Assembly (NCBI GenBank): GCA_900554305.1
Contig: USGV01000003.1
Coordinates: forward strand, 21,793-85,792
DNA: 64,000 bases
Source: an uncultured Mycoplasmatota bacterium
GTDB taxonomy: Bacteria > Bacillota_I > Bacilli_A > RF39 > UBA660
Direction of reading: 5' to 3'
The position numbers and the translations under genes are program-made. Numbering within the stretch: position 1 is the first letter of the stretch; every line of letters starts with the position of its first letter. This document shows, piece after piece, positions 9,023 to 16,677 of the stretch. The notes under the pieces were generated by a model, which was given only the letters and a program-made list of their open reading frames with translations, ran no database searches and had not been told where the DNA came from.

Positions 9023-9024
9023 CA

Positions 9025-9050
9025 CAAAAAAAGCATCTTTCGATGCTTTT
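9025..9050 (-). terminator. Terminator after rpsI
   Basis: AAAAGCATC and GATGCTTTT (9042-9050 and 9029-9037 in minus orientation) around a 4-base loop, followed by a T-run on the minus strand. It closes the rplM-rpsI unit 14 bases past the rpsI stop. Confidence 0.85.
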
Positions 9051-9063
9051 GAAACAGTATAAA

Positions 9064-9489
9064 TTAACGTTTTGAGAATTGTGGAGCACGACGTGCTTTT
9101 TTCAATCCTGGTTTCTTACGTTCTTTCTTACGAGGATCTCTTGTAATAAATCCAGCAGCTTTTAATACTTTTCTGAAACTATTTTCAGAATCAGCTGGTG
9201 TTGTTGAATCATATTCTAATAATGCTTTTGTAATTCCGTGACGGATAGCACCAGTTTGTCCAGTGTATCCTCCACCTTTTACTGTAGCAGTAACGTCAAA
9301 CATTTCTTTTGTATTTGTTAATTCTAGTGGTTGGCATAAATCCATTACACAAATTTCAGATGGGAAATATTCATTTACATCTCTACCATTTACAGTGATT
9401 TTTCCAGTTCCTGGAGTTAAAGTAACTTTAGCAATACTAGTCTTTCTATGACCAGTTCCATAATATCTATTTTTCTTTTCTTTTGCCAT
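9064..9489 (-). CDS. rpsI: 30S ribosomal protein S9
   Basis: 141 residues with the S9 signatures [14 protein letters not shown] at the start, [15 protein letters not shown] in the middle and the basic tail RRAPQFSKR whose last Arg reaches the P site. It follows rplM by 13 bases, the standard rplM-rpsI pair, and is closed by a strong terminator. The N-terminal MAKEKKN is a small extension. Confidence 0.98.
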   Translation of the reverse strand: MAKEKKNRYYGTGHRKTSIAKVTLTPGTGKITVNGRDVNEYFPSEICVMDLCQPLELTNTKEMFDVTATVKGGGYTGQTGAIRHGITKALLEYDSTTPADSENSFRKVLKAAGFITRDPRKKERKKPGLKKARRAPQFSKR

Positions 9490-9502
9490 AACTTAAACCC
9501 TC

Positions 9503-9934
9503 CTATTTCACTTCAAGCACTTCTGGCTTTTGTGCCTCATGCTTGTGCTCGCTTCCTGTATATACGAATAATTTCTTATACATTTGTCTACCTAATCTGT
9601 TATGTGGTAGCATTCCTTTAACGGCTCTTTCTACCATTTCAACTGGATATTTTTCAATCATTTCTTTGGCAGTTCTTTCTCTTAATCCACCTAAGTATTG
9701 TGAATGGTTATAATACATCTTGTTGTTTAATTTGTTTCCTGTTAACATTACTTTTTCGGCATTAACAATGATGATGTTATCTCCGCAGTCAATGTGTGGA
9801 GTATATGTTGGTTTGTGTTTTCCACGTAAATATGTTGCAGCTAAAGCAGCTACACGACCTAAAGGTTTTCCTTCAGCATCAATAACGTACCATTTACGTT
9901 CTACTGTTTCTTTCTTTTGCATATAGCTTTTCAT
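9503..9934 (-). CDS. rplM: 50S ribosomal protein L13
   Basis: 143 residues, full family length. Signatures include [31 protein letters not shown] and [18 protein letters not shown]. It has its own promoter and a hairpin leader upstream, so it starts a separate rplM-rpsI transcript, unlike genomes where truA runs into it. The ATG has GGAGAG 7 bases before it. Confidence 0.98.
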   Translation of the reverse strand: MKSYMQKKETVERKWYVIDAEGKPLGRVAALAATYLRGKHKPTYTPHIDCGDNIIIVNAEKVMLTGNKLNNKMYYNHSQYLGGLRERTAKEMIEKYPVEMVERAVKGMLPHNRLGRQMYKKLFVYTGSEHKHEAQKPEVLEVK

Positions 9935-10006
9935 AAATTTCTCTCCTTTACCTTCAATTAGGTTTTCCCAGGACCTAATTAATGTGGGGATATTTCGAAT
10001 GTACCG
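9935..10006 (-). promoter_or_regulatory. rplM leader with hairpin (candidate L13 leader)
   Basis: The leader of about 70 bases holds a stem AATTAGGT/ACCTAATT (9973-9980 with 9956-9963) just before the ribosome binding site. Firmicutes have a known autoregulatory L13 leader at this place. I recognise position and general shape, not the full consensus. Confidence 0.4.
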
Positions 10007-10012
10007 ATTATG

Positions 10013-10041
10013 ATTATACTAAAAAAAGTATTAAAAATCAA
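10013..10041 (-). promoter_or_regulatory. Sigma-A promoter of rplM-rpsI
   Basis: TTGATT (10036-10041), 17 bases, TATAAT (10013-10018) on the minus strand. The -35 lies in the loop of the terminator of the gene before, so one short sequence ends one unit and starts the next. Confidence 0.7.
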
Positions 10042-10051
10042 TACTTTTTTT
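10021..10051 (-). terminator. Terminator after the 149-residue gene
   Basis: AAAAAAAGTATT (10021-10032) pairs with AATACTTTTTTT (10040-10051); the minus strand shows a T-run. It lies just past the stop at 10057. Confidence 0.75.
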
Positions 10052-10056
10052 CACTA

Positions 10057-10506
10057 TTATAGATGTTTTGTAGGAACTTTTTCAGTAATTGCTGAGTTTT
10101 GCAATTCTTCAGCTTTTTGATCAATGCTAGCAAGTAGTTGTATTTGTTCTTCATCTGATAGTGACTCAAACCATTCTTCTACGTTTCTTGCTTGGTTTAC
10201 TGCCATTTCTTGCTCTACTGTTATTCCCATTTCTGCAGCTTGTGCTTGATATTCTGCAGCAAAAGCAGACTGAAAGTTAATAGTACTTGATATTGTTGTA
10301 GTAGCAGCTGTTGTCCCTAATAACTTTGCTACCTTTTTTGGATTCAAAAACATATTACCATCTTCATCTTTATCAACGGCATAAACTGTTCCTGCTGTTG
10401 ATGTAGTTCCAAGTGATGATGTTAATTCAATTTGACTTCCACTTAATGTCCATGTTGTTGGCTCTAAGTTTGTTACTGATATTGTTGATGATTCGAAAAT
10501 ACCCAT
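10057..10506 (-). CDS. Unknown small Ser/Thr-rich protein, family member 1
   Basis: 149 residues of unknown function. The N-terminal third is rich in Ser and Thr (starting MGIFESSTISV), the middle contains AATTTISSTINFQ, and the C-terminal third is helical and acidic with WFESLSDEEQIQLLASIDQKAEEL. That last segment and the MG-hydrophobic-F start are shared with the two small proteins at 13460 and 13824, so the three form one family. No signal peptide or membrane helix is seen. It follows the 390-residue coiled-coil/membrane gene by 12 bases and shares its strong promoter. Confidence 0.7.
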   Translation of the reverse strand: MGIFESSTISVTNLEPTTWTLSGSQIELTSSLGTTSTAGTVYAVDKDEDGNMFLNPKKVAKLLGTTAATTTISSTINFQSAFAAEYQAQAAEMGITVEQEMAVNQARNVEEWFESLSDEEQIQLLASIDQKAEELQNSAITEKVPTKHL

Positions 10507-10518
10507 TTTTCATTCCCC

Positions 10519-11691
10519 CTATTTTCTCATTGCTACTTTAGCAACTGTATTTTCAATTGAATTTTCTGGCGGTGTTATCATTTTATCTAACACTGCCTCT
10601 GGTATTGTAATTTCTTCTTTTGGTTTATCCATAATGGCATCTTGACTTTTTTTAGCACTCATAAGCCTATCTTTTAATTGTTGTAAGCCCTCTATTGTAT
10701 TAATACTATCTAATAACCCTTGCTCACTATAGAGGTCTTTTCCTTCTGATAAGCCTTTTTGAATTCCACTTATTAAATCTTGATTTTCTTCATATGTCTT
10801 TTTTATTCCTACTAAGCTTTTCTTTACGATTGCTTTTTTTCTCATTTGTAGTGAACATAAATAATAATCTTGTGCATTCATACATTGGAAGTTTTTAAAT
10901 CCTGCTATAACCTGATATCCTCCTAGTATGAAAGGTAATATAGGCACTCCGGCTATTCCTAAGCCTACACTTACTCCCAAAAGTGCCCCATTCATTTTCA
11001 AAGAGTTTTTATGAATGTTTTTATTTCTACTAATATACTTATAAAAATTTTCTACTCTTTTATCTACACCTTGATAATAATTAATAGATCTTTCTTCCTT
11101 TAACTGTTTTCTAACTAGTACTTTTCCACGTCTCATATTATCTATAATTTCTTGCTTTTCTGCTTCTGTTTTTGCTTTTTTCATCTTTTTAGCTGCTGTA
11201 TACTCAGCTAGTCTATCCGACCATTTTAGCATCCTATCTTCTTTTATAATCCGTTTAATGAACTTAAATTTTGCTTTATCAAATTTTTTTACAAATTTTT
11301 GAAATCTTTTAGCTCCTAGCTTTTCATGTAATTTTGCTTTATCTTTATAAATTTGTCTTTCTTGCTTACTCTTACTTTCTTCTATCTCGTGATTGATTTC
11401 TTCTTGCTTCTTACTTAATTCTACAAGTTTATTTTGATATTCTATTAACTTTGGATTTGCAGTTTTGATGTTATCAGATGAGGTATTTTCCATATTCTGA
11501 AGTTCACTTATTAACTTTTCTGTTTCTGTTATTTGTTCACTATATTTTCTAGATAATTCTTTACCTCTAACTTTTTTTCCATCTACTAATATTTCATCAG
11601 ATAGCTTTATTTTTTCTGGATGAAAAAGTAATAGATAGTTATAACGTATTTTGTCTAATCTCTGTTGGATGGAGTCTTTTACGGATTCCAT
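10519..11691 (-). CDS. Unknown coiled-coil protein with membrane hairpin, paralogue A
   Basis: 390 residues. Residues about 45-115 are coiled coil, then comes a basic segment with LHEKLGAKRFQKFVKKFDKAK, and about 235-268 is hydrophobic and Gly-rich (GALLGVSVGLGIAGVPILPFILGG), enough for a membrane hairpin. NFQCMNAQDYY follows. The core is clearly homologous to the 282-residue protein at 12574 (shared LHxKLGAxxFQK, NKxIHK, LGxxxGLxG, QCxNxQDY). It occupies the place where ecfT or a truA neighbour is expected, but it is not EcfT: the RxRxRG-type coupling motif and multi-helix layout are absent. Function unknown. Driven by a consensus sigma-A promoter. Confidence 0.75.
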   Translation of the reverse strand: MESVKDSIQQRLDKIRYNYLLLFHPEKIKLSDEILVDGKKVRGKELSRKYSEQITETEKLISELQNMENTSSDNIKTANPKLIEYQNKLVELSKKQEEINHEIEESKSKQERQIYKDKAKLHEKLGAKRFQKFVKKFDKAKFKFIKRIIKEDRMLKWSDRLAEYTAAKKMKKAKTEAEKQEIIDNMRRGKVLVRKQLKEERSINYYQGVDKRVENFYKYISRNKNIHKNSLKMNGALLGVSVGLGIAGVPILPFILGGYQVIAGFKNFQCMNAQDYYLCSLQMRKKAIVKKSLVGIKKTYEENQDLISGIQKGLSEGKDLYSEQGLLDSINTIEGLQQLKDRLMSAKKSQDAIMDKPKEEITIPEAVLDKMITPPENSIENTVAKVAMRK

Positions 11692-11725
11692 TCCAATCCC
11701 CCCCTTTTATTCAATAGACGCGCTT

Positions 11726-11754
11726 ATTATATCATAAAATGCTCCAATTGTCAA
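11726..11754 (-). promoter_or_regulatory. Perfect-consensus sigma-A promoter of the 390/149-residue pair
   Basis: TTGACA (11749-11754), 17 bases, TATAAT (11726-11731), with TG one base before the -10, on the minus strand. It is the best sigma-A match I found in the window, so these unknown genes may be highly expressed. Confidence 0.85.
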
Positions 11755-11794
11755 TCTGAACAGACTTTTGATAGTGTAAAATTATTTGGGGCAA

Positions 11795-11821
11795 ACAAAA
11801 AACATACCTAATTGATATGCT
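11795..11821 (-). terminator. Terminator after truA
   Basis: On the minus strand AGCATA pairs with TATGTT (one G-T pair) around a 9-base loop and is followed by TTTT. It overlaps the truA stop codon. The stem is short. Confidence 0.5.
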
Positions 11822-12561
11822 TACTTTTTATATTTTATATTTGTTAAATATAATCCTTCTGCAGGTGCTGTTTTTCCTCCTGTTGATCTGTCCTTTTTAT
11901 TTAAAAACTTTTCCACATATTCTGGGGATTCTTTTTCTTCTCCTACTCTAATTAATATACCTACCATGTTTCTTATTTGATAACGAAGAAAGCCATTACC
12001 TGTAAATGTAAATTTGATAATATCATTATTTATTTTTTCCACTGTTGCTGTGGAAATTGTTCTAACACAGTTTTCTTTTTCTTTATTTTCGGTTACAAAT
12101 GATCTAAAATCATGCTCTCCTAATAAGTACTGAATGCCATCTTTCATTTTTTCTACATTTAGATGATAATTATATTGAAATACGTAATTTCTTTCTAATG
12201 GATTATATTCTCCTATATTTATATAATATTCATATGTTTTTTCGACTACATTATATCGTGCATGAAAGTTATCTGGAACTATTTCTGTCTTAATTACGTG
12301 AATATCTTCTGGAAGATTGCTATTCATAGCTCTTTTTAGTTTATATTCTGTAATCTTTACTTCTAAGTCGGCATGACCACATTGCATTTTAGCATGGACA
12401 CCTTTATCTGTTCTACCAGAGGAAGTAAATGTAGTTCTTTTTCCATTGTTAATTTTAGTTAAGGCATTTTCAATTTGTTCCTGTATCGTATACCTTCCAG
12501 GCTGACTTTGATAGCCCTTATAATTTGTTCCATCATAGGATAAAGTAATTAAAAATCTCAT
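11821..12561 (-). CDS. truA: tRNA pseudouridine synthase A
   Basis: About 246 residues. The catalytic Asp lies in SSGRTDKGVHA, with LSYDGTNYKGYQSQPG near the start and FTGNGFLRYQIRNMVG in the C-terminal domain, all TruA signatures. It converts uridines 38-40 of tRNA anticodon stems to pseudouridine. ATG 12561 is preferred over 12573 because GGGGTGG stands just before it. In most Firmicutes truA follows ecfT; here it follows the 282-residue unknown gene directly. A TCCAC-N7-GTGGA palindrome lies inside (12038-12054), with a near copy at 11912-11928. Confidence 0.96.
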   Translation of the reverse strand: MRFLITLSYDGTNYKGYQSQPGRYTIQEQIENALTKINNGKRTTFTSSGRTDKGVHAKMQCGHADLEVKITEYKLKRAMNSNLPEDIHVIKTEIVPDNFHARYNVVEKTYEYYINIGEYNPLERNYVFQYNYHLNVEKMKDGIQYLLGEHDFRSFVTENKEKENCVRTISTATVEKINNDIIKFTFTGNGFLRYQIRNMVGILIRVGEEKESPEYVEKFLNKKDRSTGGKTAPAEGLYLTNIKYKK

Positions 12562-12573
12562 AAGCCACCCCAT

Positions 12574-13422
12574 TTATTTTTTTGCTTTTTCAACTGTTTG
12601 AGAAGATATTTTGGGCTTTTGTAAAGACTTTGCCCAGTCTCTGATTTGGGCTGCTTGTTCTGGTGTTTTTATACTTGCTACAATTTCCTCGATTGTTGGT
12701 ATTCTTTCATTTTCCTGTGTTAGTGTACCAATTAACTCTTTTCCTTCAGTATACTCGGAATTTCTTTTCTTTACTTTTCTTTCTTCTAACTTCCTTAACA
12801 TAGGTTCAGAGTAATTGTATCTTGCTATGTTATAATCTTGGATATTTACACATTGCCAGTTTATGGCTGCACTACATAGTTCTATTATTAATATTGGAAT
12901 TAATCCAGATAAACCTAGAACTATGCCAATGCCTAACAAAGGAATTACAACCGCATCTTTTTGCAACCCTTTTTTGTGAATATCTTTATTCCAGTTCAAG
13001 TATTTTATGAATTCTGTTGGGTTGTTTTCATTCATATGATAATTTCTATTTTGCTCCCTAACAAATTCCTTTTTCATTAATAATTTTTCTTCATTAAATT
13101 TTCTAATAATTCTCTTTCTTTCTTCTGCTGTAGTTGCCTTTTTTAATTGTCTGTTTCTATGAAAATCATTCCATTTACTATAATACTTTAAAAAATTAGG
13201 ACATATGGTTTTTAATACTTTATACTTAGCTTTTTCAACAGCAAAAACTACTTTTTGAAATTTTTCTGCGCCTAATTTTTTGTGAAGATTCATTTTTCTT
13301 TTCCACAGTTCCCGTTCATATTCCCTTTTTTCATTATTGTTCATTTCTTTATTTTTTTTTATTTTCTGCGGACATAATATAAGCATCATATCTTCTGTTA
13401 TTTTCCTACATTTTTCTTTCAT
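12574..13422 (-). CDS. Unknown basic protein with membrane hairpin, paralogue B
   Basis: 282 residues, strongly basic N-terminal half with LHKKLGAEKFQKVVF and a KKATTAEERKRII segment, a hydrophobic stretch at about 157-185 (VVIPLLGIGIVLGLSGLIPILIIE in two parts), then QCVNIQDYNIA and a polar tail. It shares its core with the 390-residue protein but lacks that protein's long N-terminal coiled coil. The stop codon abuts truA (TAAATG), so the two are probably co-transcribed. No known family is recognised. It may be the membrane part of the rebuilt ECF locus. Confidence 0.72.
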   Translation of the reverse strand: MKEKCRKITEDMMLILCPQKIKKNKEMNNNEKREYERELWKRKMNLHKKLGAEKFQKVVFAVEKAKYKVLKTICPNFLKYYSKWNDFHRNRQLKKATTAEERKRIIRKFNEEKLLMKKEFVREQNRNYHMNENNPTEFIKYLNWNKDIHKKGLQKDAVVIPLLGIGIVLGLSGLIPILIIELCSAAINWQCVNIQDYNIARYNYSEPMLRKLEERKVKKRNSEYTEGKELIGTLTQENERIPTIEEIVASIKTPEQAAQIRDWAKSLQKPKISSQTVEKAKK

Positions 13423-13459
13423 CCGTTACCCCTTTATAATAAAAAAAATAAATTTCCAT

Positions 13460-13762
13460 TTATTTTAGTACTTTTTGGCTTGCATCTTTTGCTATTAGTT
13501 CATCATACTTTTCTGATGCTAATGTGGTTAATTGTGCTAGTTCTTCTTCTGATAATGAGTCCACATAATTTTGTGCAATTTCAATGTTAACGACTTTATG
13601 TTCTGTTAATCCACCAGTTGCTATACTACTAGATATTCCAATATATGTTGTTAATACACTATCTCTGCTATATGGTTCTTCTAATAGATCATTGGTTGTA
13701 GACCAAGAAGTTGAAGCAGTACTTAATGAACTTGATGTTGTTATCGTATCGAATAATCCCAT
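13460..13762 (-). CDS. Unknown small Ser/Thr-rich protein, family member 2
   Basis: 100 residues when started at ATG 13762, which has GAAGGGGG 7 bases upstream; a longer frame to 13801 runs through the promoter and is unlikely. The first 25 residues are almost all Ser, Thr and small residues (MGLFDTITTSSSLSTAS). The C-terminus has DSLSEEELAQLTTLASEKYDEL and ends QKVLK, nearly identical to the gene at 13824, which shows a recent duplication. Cytosolic by prediction. Function unknown. Confidence 0.7.
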   Translation of the reverse strand: MGLFDTITTSSSLSTASTSWSTTNDLLEEPYSRDSVLTTYIGISSSIATGGLTEHKVVNIEIAQNYVDSLSEEELAQLTTLASEKYDELIAKDASQKVLK

Positions 13763-13791
13763 ATTTTTTCCCCCTTCGTTTTGCTTGCTAT

Positions 13792-13820
13792 ATTTTATCA
13801 TACAATGATTTAGTTGTCAA
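13792..13820 (-). promoter_or_regulatory. Sigma-A promoter of small protein 2
   Basis: TTGACA (13815-13820), 17 bases, TAAAAT (13792-13797) with TG one base upstream, on the minus strand. The next gene, the 282-residue protein, has no clear promoter and may depend on this one. Confidence 0.8.
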
Positions 13821-13823
13821 TTA

Positions 13824-14144
13824 TCATTTAATACTTTGTTTTAATACTTTTTGATTAGTCTCGAATGCTGTTAATTCTTCATACTTTTCTGACGCTAATG
13901 TGGTTAATTGTGCCAGTTCCTCATCTGATAAAGATTCGATGTATTGATGAGAAATTTCAATATTAATTTTTTTGTTTAAATCATCTTTAAACGTTCCTGC
14001 TGCTATTGTAGTAGAGAATCCAAAATATGTAGTTAATAATGTATCGTTACAAACTGGATCATCCATAATTTTATTGGTTGTAGTACAAGAACTTGATAAA
14101 CTACTTATCATACTAGAAGTTGATAAGGTCTCTATAATAGCCAT
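13824..14144 (-). CDS. Unknown small Ser/Thr-rich protein, family member 3
   Basis: 106 residues. N-terminus ETLSTSSMISSLSSS, centre LTTYFGFSTTIAAG (compare LTTYIGISSSIATG in member 2), C-terminus ESLSDEELAQLTTLASEK and QKVLK. It is a tandem paralogue of the gene at 13460 and a more distant one of that at 10057. It has AGAGGAAG before its ATG and its own near-consensus promoter. No signal peptide or catalytic motif is visible. Ser/Thr-rich disorder followed by an acidic helix suggests an adaptor or a phosphorylation target; this is inference. Confidence 0.7.
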   Translation of the reverse strand: MAIIETLSTSSMISSLSSSCTTTNKIMDDPVCNDTLLTTYFGFSTTIAAGTFKDDLNKKINIEISHQYIESLSDEELAQLTTLASEKYEELTAFETNQKVLKQSIK

Positions 14145-14171
14145 GGTTATCTTCCTCTCTTTTTGTTCTGT

Positions 14172-14200
14172 ATTCTATCATATACATTTTAATCTGTCAA
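14172..14200 (-). promoter_or_regulatory. Sigma-A promoter of small protein 3
   Basis: TTGACA (14195-14200), 17 bases, TAGAAT (14172-14177) with TG one base upstream, on the minus strand, directly behind the degenerate ecfA2 gene. Confidence 0.8.
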
Positions 14201-14201
14201 T

Positions 14202-14993
14202 CTATACATGTTTATAGACATCTTTTATGATATCTCTAATATCTTTATGATATTCTAGTTTTACTTTTTTCTTTTTTATTGCCTTATACGTAAATAATAC
14301 TCTTTCGGGGACTTGAAATCCATTTCTTTTTAAATAATCCACTCGCTCATATCCTTCTTCTGTTGCTGTTTCTAGAAAAATTCTTTTGTTTTTTACAAAT
14401 AACATTCTGTCTGTATATTGATATAGAACTTCTTCATCTAATGTTCCGATGATAATTAATTTGTGGAATTGCTCTTTTAACTTTCTTAGAACCATAATCA
14501 TTCTTTTTCTACTTTTATTATCTAAAAATCTAAATGGATCATCTAAAATAATAATATCTGGATTAGATAATAGTCCTATTGCAAGTTCTACTTTTTTCTT
14601 TTCAGATCTAGAAAGTGTGGTAATATTTCTGTCTAGTAATGACTCATCTAGGCCAACTATTTTTAGAGAGTCTTTTTCTTTTTTTTCTATATTTTTTATT
14701 TGTAAATGATAATAATTAATAATATAATCCATATGCTCTTTAATAGTATTCAAATAGTTTATTTTGTGAAATTCTTTTTCAATTATACTAATCGTTTTAT
14801 AATAATCCAAGTGATTTTCTGGGGTTACTACAGTTTCATTCATTGTTATATTTCCTTCAGGTAGAGTCTCTAATCTTAATATTTCTAATAATTCTTCATA
14901 TTCTGGACCTGTTATCCCTATTATACTATCACTAGATAATTCAGTAGAAAATTCCCAATCATTTATTTTTATGTTCTCTAATTTCATTTCCAT
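14202..14993 (-). CDS. Degenerate EcfA2-like ABC ATPase
   Basis: 263 residues with the length and C-terminal arm of EcfA2, the second ATPase of energy-coupling-factor vitamin transporters. The P-loop is lost: GITGPEYEE (26-34) has no GK[ST]. The signature LSGGQ is LSRSE (127-131), the Walker B end is LDDPFRFLD with Asp for the catalytic Glu, and the switch His is Thr (IIGTLDEE). ATP hydrolysis is therefore unlikely. The start overlaps the upstream gene by 10 bases, with GGTGG 7 bases before the ATG. Position after an EcfA1-like gene and near truA supports the origin. A repurposed pseudo-ATPase is my best reading. Confidence 0.75.
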   Translation of the reverse strand: MEMKLENIKINDWEFSTELSSDSIIGITGPEYEELLEILRLETLPEGNITMNETVVTPENHLDYYKTISIIEKEFHKINYLNTIKEHMDYIINYYHLQIKNIEKKEKDSLKIVGLDESLLDRNITTLSRSEKKKVELAIGLLSNPDIIILDDPFRFLDNKSRKRMIMVLRKLKEQFHKLIIIGTLDEEVLYQYTDRMLFVKNKRIFLETATEEGYERVDYLKRNGFQVPERVLFTYKAIKKKKVKLEYHKDIRDIIKDVYKHV

Positions 14994-15781
14994 ATGTTAT
15001 CCACCAGCCTGTCTATATCTAACTCTGTTTTTTCTACTAAATTGTAATCTCTTAATTTTACAGATAGATCAACCATAAATGGTAATTCTAATCCAATTTT
15101 GTTTAATACATTATCTTTTTCTATAATAGATAATGGTTCTCCTTCTAATAGTAGTTTTTTTTCATCAATAATTAATAGATAATCACTTTCTAATGCAATA
15201 TTTAAGTCACTGGTTGTCATGATAATGGAAATTCCTGTTTCCAATTGTAGAGTTCTTAATAAATTAATCATTTCTTTTTTTTCTTTTATATCTAATTCTC
15301 CACAGATATCATCGAGAAAAAGTATTTGAGGAGACCCGAGTAATTTTTCTGCTAATAGAATTTTTATTTTTATAAACTCTGGGACTGCATTGGGATTTTT
15401 CTTTTGGTATTTTGTTAATTTGTATTTTTTTATAATTTCTTTGTATGTTTCTTTTTTTTCTTCTTCTGCTTTTTTAAATAGATGTATTGTATAATTTAGT
15501 TCTTCTTCTACTGTCTTAAATAAAAAGGTTGGATTATCTTGTGGAATAATCGTTCCAGTAATTTCTTTCCACAGATTCTGTGGATATTCTTCTATGTACA
15601 TCCCTAATAGTTTTATTTCTTGTGTTGTAGGTATTTGTCCACTTAATATTCTTATTAATGTTGTTTTGCCACAGTTATTGGCACCTGATATAGTTATAAA
15701 CTTCTCTGGTTCTACTTGGAAGGAGATATTTTCAAATAAATCTTTATAAGATAAATTGGTAACTTCTAGTAATTCTTTCAT
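14984..15781 (-). CDS. Divergent EcfA1-like ABC ATPase
   Basis: 265 residues. The Walker A GANNCGKT (33-40) and the Q-loop Gln81 are intact. The LSGGQ signature is replaced by NAVPEF (131-136), Walker B reads LFLDD (Asp158 for catalytic Glu), and the H-loop His is Ser (TTSDL, 191). The C-terminal GLELPFMVDLSVKLR is the EcfA-specific arm, compare GLDxPFxVxLAxxL. So it likely binds ATP but hydrolyses it poorly or not at all. In Firmicutes ecfA1-ecfA2-ecfT follow rplQ; here rplQ, an unknown gene and an SDR gene precede it, and no ecfT follows. A TCCAC-N7-GTGGA palindrome lies inside (15568-15584). Confidence 0.8.
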   Translation of the reverse strand: MKELLEVTNLSYKDLFENISFQVEPEKFITISGANNCGKTTLIRILSGQIPTTQEIKLLGMYIEEYPQNLWKEITGTIIPQDNPTFLFKTVEEELNYTIHLFKKAEEEKKETYKEIIKKYKLTKYQKKNPNAVPEFIKIKILLAEKLLGSPQILFLDDICGELDIKEKKEMINLLRTLQLETGISIIMTTSDLNIALESDYLLIIDEKKLLLEGEPLSIIEKDNVLNKIGLELPFMVDLSVKLRDYNLVEKTELDIDRLVDNIWK

Positions 15782-15824
15782 ATCGACCCTCCCGTTTCAT
15801 GTTTTATTATATAATAATCCGTTT

Positions 15825-15854
15825 AAAAAAGCCATTATATTATTTGGCTTTTTT
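15825..15854 (-). terminator. Terminator after the SDR gene
   Basis: AAAAAAGCCA (15825-15834) pairs with TGGCTTTTTT (15845-15854), with a minus-strand T-run, overlapping the end of the SDR gene. A TATAAT just beyond it (around 15810) probably serves the EcfA1-like gene, although no good -35 is seen. Confidence 0.75.
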
Positions 15855-16595
15855 CTTTTGTATTCTATATGCACAACGTAATAAAAACTTGTCTGATAGA
15901 AATCTTCCAAAAAACTTTGCACATTTCATTTTAAATCCTGGAATAATTAACATTTTCTTTTTATCTATCATTTGATCAATTGCATATTTTGCAACGTAAG
16001 TACTTTTTAATGGTTTTACTCCAAATTTTACTCCTGCTACATTATTAAAATTAGTATCTACTGGTCCTGGGCATAAAACAGATATTTGTACGTTTGACTT
16101 TTTCTTCTTTTGTTCATACCATAAAGCTTCTGATAGCTGATAGACATAAGACTTTGTGGCGTAATATGTACTCATTAATGGTCCGGGTTGAAAAGCTGCG
16201 GATGATGCTACATTAAGAATGTAACCTGACTTTCTTTTTTCCATATCTTTTAAGAATGCTTTCGTTAAAATATGTACTGCCTTGATATTGGTATCAATCA
16301 TTTCTAATTCTTGTTGAAGCTCTGTTGTTGTGAACTCGCCAAACATACCAAATCCTGCATTATTAATTAATATATCTATGTTTTCTTTTTTAGTTAATAC
16401 ATATAGTTCTTTCACCTTTTGTTCATTAGATAAATCCGCTACAATGATTGTTACTTTTGTTGGTAATGCTTCTTGAATTTTTTCTAACTTTTCTCTATCT
16501 CTAGCTACCAAAATAAGCTCATATTTTTTCGTTGCTAGATACCTAGCTATATCTAATCCAATACCTGATGATGCTCCTGTAATTAATGCCTTCAT
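15840..16595 (-). CDS. Short-chain dehydrogenase/reductase
   Basis: 251 residues, classical SDR. The Rossmann motif TGASSGIG is at 7-14, NNAG near 78, and the catalytic YxxxK is in STYYATKSYVYQ with the Ser in ASSAAF. Substrate specificity cannot be told; the C-terminus is basic (AYRIQKKKAK) and hydrophobic patches around 220-240 suggest membrane association, as in the acyl-reductase-like DltE/YqjQ group. It has its own TATAAT (16629-16634) and terminator, so it is a stand-alone unit inserted between rplQ and the ecf-like genes. Confidence 0.9.
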   Translation of the reverse strand: MKALITGASSGIGLDIARYLATKKYELILVARDREKLEKIQEALPTKVTIIVADLSNEQKVKELYVLTKKENIDILINNAGFGMFGEFTTTELQQELEMIDTNIKAVHILTKAFLKDMEKRKSGYILNVASSAAFQPGPLMSTYYATKSYVYQLSEALWYEQKKKKSNVQISVLCPGPVDTNFNNVAGVKFGVKPLKSTYVAKYAIDQMIDKKKMLIIPGFKMKCAKFFGRFLSDKFLLRCAYRIQKKKAK

Positions 16596-16648
16596 ACCGA
16601 CACCTCTTTTTTCTACTCATTCACTTTTATTATATAATAAAATGCACT

Positions 16649-16677
16649 AAAAAAAAAGGATGTTGACATTCCTTTTA
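16649..16677 (-). terminator. Probable terminator after the 356-residue gene
   Basis: On the minus strand AAAGGA and TCCTTT form a stem with an inner TGT/ACA, followed by nine T residues, overlapping the stop at 16675. Confidence 0.55.

Noticed and set aside
15806-16640. Palindrome TTATTATATAATAA before both the SDR and EcfA1-like genes as a shared operator
   Set aside because: It is made of an AT-only -10 region; such palindromes arise easily in this base composition.
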